From Diplosphaera chodatii (taxonomy: Eukaryota; Chlorophyta; Trebouxiophyceae; Prasiolales; Stichococcaceae): DNA of 64,000 nucleotides. Of the stretch, positions 58,695 to 64,000 are shown in pieces. The stretch is from assembly GCA_032358165.1 (NCBI GenBank), contig JAALGY010000023.1, positions 62,001 to 126,000 on the forward strand. The letters are read 5' to 3'. Below the pieces are notes generated by a model. That model searched no databases, was not told the DNA's origin, and worked only from the letters and a program-made list of their open reading frames with translations. Position 1 is the stretch's first letter; each line of letters starts with the position of its first letter. A program made the position numbers and the translations under genes.

Positions 58695-59188
58695 GCTGCG
58701 ACTCTGTCCCAGGCACACATCCAGAGGATTGGGAGGACCTCCGCGCTCAGCCTTGGCAGCAAGCATGCTGCGATGCCCCTGCAAGCCAAGCGCGGTGCCT
58801 CAAGGGAGCCAGACGCTCAACCTGACGCTACAGGCGTCTGGATCGGCACGAACAGGGGCCAGCGCTGCGAGTTCAAGGTGTGCGCATGGCATGGCGCATG
58901 CATATGTCCAGGTTGCAGCACCAACGTACCCATCCCCAGGCAACGGTAAAACCCTCGAGATATATGGGCTGTACCCAAGATGTGCAAAAGAGCAACACGA
59001 CGACACGCTGGCGGTGTATGGGCCCGCAGACGTGCCAGCAGTGCCAGCGGCCGATGAACCGGCGGGCCAAGTGGTCCGACGACGCCACCTGGGCTGCTGT
59101 GAAGTACTGCAGCGACAAGTGCCGCAAGGAGGCCAAGCGGCGGAAGCCAGCAGAGGACGCCGCCACTGCAGCAGACCAGGCCGACTGA
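58695..59188 (+). CDS. DUF2256-like small zinc-ribbon protein
   Basis: The last exon (59030-59188) codes TCQQCQRPMNRRAKW, then VKYCSDKCRKEAKRRK, matching the DUF2256 layout (CxxCxRPF, RKKW, VxYCSxxCR) with four zinc-binding cysteines. An upstream exon, 58695-58877, ends GQRCEFK and joins in phase 0. Its start is uncertain; the ATG at 58773 (MPLQAKRGASREP) is one choice. The C-terminal tail after RRKP is Ala-rich. The function of the family is unknown. Confidence 0.6.
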
Positions 59189-59590
59189 AGCGGCAGCGCG
59201 CCCCAGGGTCACAATGGATGCTGCCACGCACTGGCAGCAGGTTCTGGCGTGGCAGGGGCCGCGGCAGGGGCAAGCAGCTTCGGCCGAGCCACGCCGCAGA
59301 TGCAGCGGTTCCGCTGGTGTATCCCAGCAGCAGCTGCGCACGGCGCACCGCAGTGGCGCTCGAGCCAGGCGCCTGCAGCCGCTGGCAGCATCTGCTGATG
59401 CGGCTGCTCCAGACCCACTCGCAGGTGAACTTGCGCCGTGACGACCCACACACAAAGGTGTCATACGGCCTGTCCTCGGAGTTGCACGCCTGCACAGCTG
59501 CTCCGCTGATTACGATCATGGCATACCAGGCACGCAAGCCTGCTGTCAGATGATGCAAGACCATTTGGCCATGCTCATGACAGTTCTGCA
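59189..59590. other. Upstream region of the uroporphyrinogen synthase gene
   Basis: It probably contains the missing first exon or the 5' UTR of the next gene. I could not place a start codon in frame with the next exon. Confidence 0.4.
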
Positions 59591-62103
59591 GTGAGCACAC
59601 ATGCTGCGGACAGCGCACCCTCTACAGTGCATGCCAGGGCTTTTGCAACTGCAGCGCCTGGGGAGCTGCCGCTGTGGGGGCGCCGCGTCCTGGTGACGGC
59701 GCCGCGGCAGTACGCGGGGCGGCTGGCTGCGCCGCTGGCGGCCGCCGGCGCGCGCGTGGTGTCCATGCCCTGCATCGCGATCCAGCGCCTGGAGGCGGCC
59801 GACCAGCTGCAGGTGCCTTTTAACAACACGGCCATGCACACCTGCTGCACAACTGCCATTTGACTCTGTGAAGCTGCACAGTGGTGTCAGCAACAGGCTG
59901 CGATGCTGGAGCAGGCATGGTACTGCTGTGCAGTATGCCCGGGTCATGGCTGCTGCTACCACATGCAACAGCCGCTACGCTTGTCTGCCGATTGCTCCAG
60001 CCCTTTGGCGGAGGATGATGCAACCCCTGTAGTGCATGCAGGAGCTGGACGCGGCGCTGTTCAGCCTGGACAGCTTCCAGCACATCGCCTTCACCTCCCG
60101 CAACGCGGTCGCCGGTACCCTGTCGCGCCTCGCCGCCCTGCACAGCGCTGTTGGGCGCAGCACGGCAGCCGCCGCTGTTGCCACCAGCAGCAGCAGCAGC
60201 GGCGGCGCCCTTGACGGCACCGGGGCTCGAAAGGCCAAAAGAACTGGCAGCGACAGTGGCAGCAGCGCCGTAGGAACTGGCGGTGGCAGCGGTGGCAGCG
60301 GCGGAGGCGTCGACGGAGGCGCCAGCAGCGGCGGCGGCGGCGCCATCGACTTCGGCGGCAAGGCGGCGGCTGCGCTGGGCAGCTGCGGCGCGGCGCTGTG
60401 GGCTCTGGGCGCCGACGCGGGCGCGCTGCTGGACGCCGGCATCGAAGACGTGCAGGTCCCCGTGGAGGTGGGCCTTCCTGCTGCCTGTGGCCTCAGCCAG
60501 ACCTCAGGGTGCAGCCAAGCTTCAGCCGTAGTGATTCTCATTACCATTGTCACATCATTAGCTTGAGTTGGGCAGGTTGGGTGCGCATCAGCAGCAACAC
60601 ACGGCTCCGAGGCTGAGGTTCACAGCTGCAGCACATCACCCCCGCATGACAGCCGCTGCACGATTATCGTGACTGGGCCTGCTGTGCGCAGTCCAGCACG
60701 CAAGGGCTGGTGGCGGCGCTGGCGCAGCACGGCGTCAGCGGGCAGCGGGTGCTGTGCCTGGTGCCGCACGTGGCGCCGCCGCTGGTGGAGCCGCCCGTCG
60801 TCCCCCGGTCCGCAGCGCTGTGGCGTAGCGCAAACTGTTACCAATGCAATCATCCTCTGTAGCCCTGTTACGCAACTCACGCCGCTGCTTCTTGAGTAGC
60901 ATATTACCCTGGGTCAGCAGCACTGACCTTCTAGCAACCCCGTGTCACCGTCGGCTGACCTGCACTGACATTGTCGCAGCTGTGCGCTGGACCTGCCTTG
61001 TTGCTGACCATGACTTGCTCGCGGTTGGACAAACCAGCTCAGGTGCGCCCTGCAGCACAGCAGCAGCAGCTGCATGCTGCGTCGGTTGAGGAGTGACCTA
61101 AATGGTGTCACTGCGGCAGGTTTCTGGCGGCGCTGGAGCGGGCGGGGGCCGTGCCGGTGCGGGCGCCGGCTTACGTAACCTCCATAGGCCTGCCGCCAAC
61201 GGAGTGCCTGATGGAGCGCGACATGCTGGAGCGGGGCGCGATCTCAGCCGTCGCCTTCAGCAGCCAGGCGGAGGTCAGTTTACCATCTTTTCCCGTTTCC
61301 CGATGCACCACCTCAGCGGACTGCCGCTCGCCAGAGATTGGCGGCATGTCAGCAAATGCGTCCAGCAGCCAGGCGGAGGCGACTGGACCGTTGCAGTGGC
61401 TGTGAGAGCATGAGCACCCGGCAGTCAGGCTGCGGGGCCGCTGCAGGCAGAGAGCGGGTGCCAGCATGGCAGCAGCAGTGTCACTGGTGCGTGTTCCAGA
61501 CACCTCTAAAATGTTTTTGTGTTTAAAGTGAATTGAAGTAAATACAAATTTTTAAGTGACATCATAGTATTATCTTTGTTTAAATGTTTGATGCATGCAG
61601 GCGCAGGGCCTGCTGCAGGCGATGGGCGGCGACGCGGCAGGCCTGGCGGCCACGCTGCGGGCGCAGCACGTGCTGCTGGCGGCGCACGGGCCCTACACCG
61701 CGGCGGGCCTCGCCGAGACGCTCGGCTGCCCGGTTGACTGCGTCTCCAAGGACTTCAGCTCATTCGACGGTGAGTCGCTGTGCCATGTGGTTTTGGGATT
61801 TAGGGTTGGTGTTCTGTGATAGAGCGCCTGACGGCCAGCCTGGGGTTGCCACGCCTGCTGGCACGTCCTGGGAGCCCAGGTTAGTACGGTTGGTGTTGCG
61901 GCTGGTTGGCAAGGGGCACCCTTGCCATTTGTGTGGGGGAAGGGGCATTGTGGATGGTGGTGCTGATCTCCCCACTTAGATCAGGTGATGGTTCAAACCC
62001 ATGTCTGCTATTGGTTGGCCAAGGGGCAGTGCCGTCAAGTGTGGCGCTGGTGCATGCAGGTCTGGTCGCAGCGCTCTCAAGGCACTACCAGCAGCAAACA
62101 TGA
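59591..62103 (+). CDS. Uroporphyrinogen-III synthase-like protein (HemD), 5' end unresolved
   Basis: HemD closes the linear tetrapyrrole hydroxymethylbilane to uroporphyrinogen III in heme and chlorophyll synthesis. Exons up to 59812, 60042-60467, 60692-60807, 61120-61273, 61601-61769 and 62060-62103 keep one frame to the TGA, at least 376 residues. Markers: RRVLVTAPRQYAGRLAAPL, FQHIAFTSRNAV, GVSGQRVLCLVPHVA, ISAVAFSSQAE and the end DGLVAALSRHY. The first exon has SAPSTVHARAFATAAP, like a transit-peptide end, so plastid location is likely. A low-complexity stretch (SSSSSGGALDG to GGASSGGGG, about 60180-60340) interrupts the first half-domain. The family varies greatly in sequence, so the substrate is inferred. 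No in-frame ATG was found before 59591. Confidence 0.65.
61505..61590. repeat. AT-rich stretch in an intron of the HemD-like gene
   Basis: About 85 bp rich in A/T runs just before the last-but-one exon, unlike the GC-rich surroundings. Possibly a small insertion. Confidence 0.35.
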
Positions 62104-62675
62104 GCTGGCCGCGCCGCTGCTGGACACCTAGTAGCATCGGCTGAGGCAGCAGTTGCAGTGCTTGACGGACGTCAGACGGAGCAGTGTACAGCATGCGCAT
62201 GCAGTGCACTCACCATGTTCACGGCCTCAGCAGCACCATCTCGACTGGACTGAAATCTTTTGGCAGCAGTTGCTTCAACCACCATCACGAAAGACGCTTG
62301 TAGCCACACGTGATGCCTTTGTTGTGTAACCTGTCATATGACATTGATGGCAACAGCATTGTATGGCGGGCCCGCGGCAGAACACGAGACATGCCTATGG
62401 ATACGAGGAGGTCGTACATGCAACCAAACAGCAACTTGCGGACATTACTGCGAACCAGCATTGCAGACTGAAGCACCGAACATCTACACGCCGTCGCTGC
62501 TGGGGCATCCAAGAGAAATCTTGTATCCCCCTGTGCTGCACCACCTCACCTCGGCGTTCCGAAAATTTCGCTGGCCGTGCACGGCGACCATTTGCTCGCA
62601 GTTGTTGCGACCACCGCCCGATGAACTAGAACTGAGCTCAGGGTCAGACGGTATACATACAACAAACACCGAGCT
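62104..62675. other. No gene assigned
   Basis: Downstream of the HemD-like gene. No coding region is supported. Confidence 0.4.
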
Positions 62676-63342
62676 TTGACCGTTGGCCGGATCATCAGTA
62701 GCGAGGCAATGGACGACCGCATGAAGCAGCGTCTGCTGGGCATCGGCAAGGTGGCTGCGCGATCTGTCGGTACCGTCGCTGCGGGAATCTGGTTATCTAG
62801 AGCCATTCGTGACGCCTCGCGCACGGAGGCCCAGAAGGCGTTCCTCATCAGGTGCGGCGCTGCCATCCGTTCTGAATGCGTCAATCAACTTCATGGAACA
62901 TAACGCGTGTGGATCCGCATCGAAACCCTTGCATGCATTTGTTGTACTATCAGCAGCGTTTCCCTGGGTATCCAGATGTGCTTGCACCCAGCATTGCATG
63001 CATGCTCGGCGAATAATGCTCATAACGCTCATATGAGCGTGCGCTGCTGCGGCTGTCGTCAAACTGTTGCTCGCATGGTCGGCCAAATCAGCTTTTGCCG
63101 CCACGACAGCAAACTGTATTACCGGCCCAGTGAACGCTTCAGAATGTCCTAAGATGCATATACAGTGCAAACTTGCGACTGCTGAGTTTTTGCTAACGTG
63201 CCTCTGTTTCACCTCGGACAGGGGCGCTCACGCCGGCGACAGGCCGGGATGGGCCCAATCCAACAGCATAGTGCTGATACCAGGCAGAGTGGTCAGCGAG
63301 AAAGGGCAGTCCAGATGCAAGGTGGCCATGGCTGCGGCATGA
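62676..63342 (+). CDS. Hypothetical small protein (~98 aa)
   Basis: Two exons, 62676-62851 and 63222-63342, join in frame (297 bp). The start MTVGRIISSEAMDDRMKQRL could also be the inner Met before DDR. A segment with spaced small residues (GKVAARSVGTVAAGIW, about residues 24-39) could be a weak membrane helix or a packed helix. The second exon reads NSIVLIPGRVVSEKG. No family was recognised. Confidence 0.4.
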
Positions 63343-64000
63343 ATGCCCTCTTGCCATGTGCACTCGGCATGCATGTTGATGGTATTGTGAAGGTTGCATG
63401 ATGAACACCGGGGTAGTCTTCGGCACGCTGAGATGTGAAGCTGCACACAGACAACCGAGCATTGAGTGCAATACTGCTTGGTTGGACAGCTTTTAACGTC
63501 TGACAAGTGCCTGAAGCTGACGGTGCTGATGCTGTAAAGCAACCTGTTAGGTTGCCTGCTGCTCGTGTTTGCTCATGGCAACGTTGTCAGTCGTCGTCGA
63601 TCCAGCTAGCTAGTTGCCACCCCTCCATGTGTGCACCTGCTCGCTCGGCGCTTGGCTGCCACTGCAATGAACGCACAGTCATTGCTATCTGACGCAAGCA
63701 AGCAATCACTGCCTGACAGATGGTTCTCTCCCGAGGCTTGTAACATGAGTCGAACATTGGACGGTGCTGGCAGCAGCAGCCGCAGCTGCGGCGGTGAGAA
63801 TCTCTCTCTGCGGCTGATCGTCGGACGAATCAGCAGCCCGAGTTTGGCCTCCCACACTGCAGACAGCTTGGCCTGACAAGGGCAACTGCGCTTGCTATCA
63901 ACGCAACATGGCTACCTTGCGGTGCCAGAGGACTTCACAACTGCCCTAAAAGCGCCTGCAAGGCCAGTGGCCCTGGAGCATCCCTGCGGACCACCTCACG
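63343..64000. other. No gene assigned; window end
   Basis: An open frame at 63631-63876 (+) codes a Ser-rich stretch but shows no motif or splice context that would support a gene. A gene might begin here and continue past the window. Confidence 0.35.

Noticed and set aside
58800..59618. Minus-strand frame of 272 codons
   Set aside because: It overlaps the DUF2256-like exon on the plus strand, which has a clear Cys pattern. The minus frame has no motif.
1..64000. CRISPR arrays, operons, Shine-Dalgarno sites
   Set aside because: Splice sites and gene families mark this as eukaryotic nuclear DNA. No regularly spaced direct repeats of CRISPR type were seen.

Overview
The window is nuclear DNA of a green alga (Chlorophyta). 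The genes are cut into many short exons with GT-AG and some GC-AG introns. Coding DNA is GC-rich and full of CTG/CAG runs, domains are typical of plants and algae (a plant-type TOM9/TOM22 receptor, a DTX-like MATE transporter), and a short TTTAGGG-type telomere-like run lies in an intron. Genus or class cannot be told from the sequence. Exon boundaries were read by eye from splice signals, reading-frame phase and comparison of paralogues; no transcript data were used.

Region 1 (1-22.6 kb) is a cluster of one lineage-specific gene superfamily with an N-terminal F-box-like segment and leucine-rich modules. Two subfamilies, here called A and B, form divergent B(-)/A(+) pairs on short shared upstream regions. 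The order is A1(+), B1(-)/A2(+), B2(-)/A3(+), then A4(-) and A5(-), inverted relative to the rest. A4 is intact. A2, A3, A5, B1 and B2 carry frameshifts or stops. Between convergent A and B genes lie remnants of a third unit (X). A 2.13 kb element with 14-bp terminal inverted repeats sits in an intron of A2. A further intact A gene (A6) lies far away at 42.2-44.0 kb.

Region 2 (23-47 kb) holds larger single genes: a PP2C protein phosphatase (+), a YjjU-like patatin phospholipase with a probable organelle-targeting N-terminus (+), a MATE transporter with a ~300-residue soluble N-terminal extension (-), A6 (+), and a secreted glycoside hydrolase family 6 cellulase joined by a proline-rich linker to a fungal-type CBM1 cellulose-binding module (-).

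Region 3 (48-64 kb) is compact housekeeping sequence: tRNA-Ser(GCU), SDHAF3/ACN9 (-), TOM22/TOM9 (-), a GNAT acetyltransferase (+), a TRF4/PAPD5-type non-canonical poly(A) polymerase (+), a LITAF-like protein (+), a DUF2256-like zinc-ribbon protein (+), a uroporphyrinogen-III synthase-like protein (+) and a small hypothetical protein (+). SDHAF3 and TOM22 are both mitochondrial; the poly(A) polymerase belongs to nuclear RNA surveillance; the synthase belongs to tetrapyrrole synthesis.
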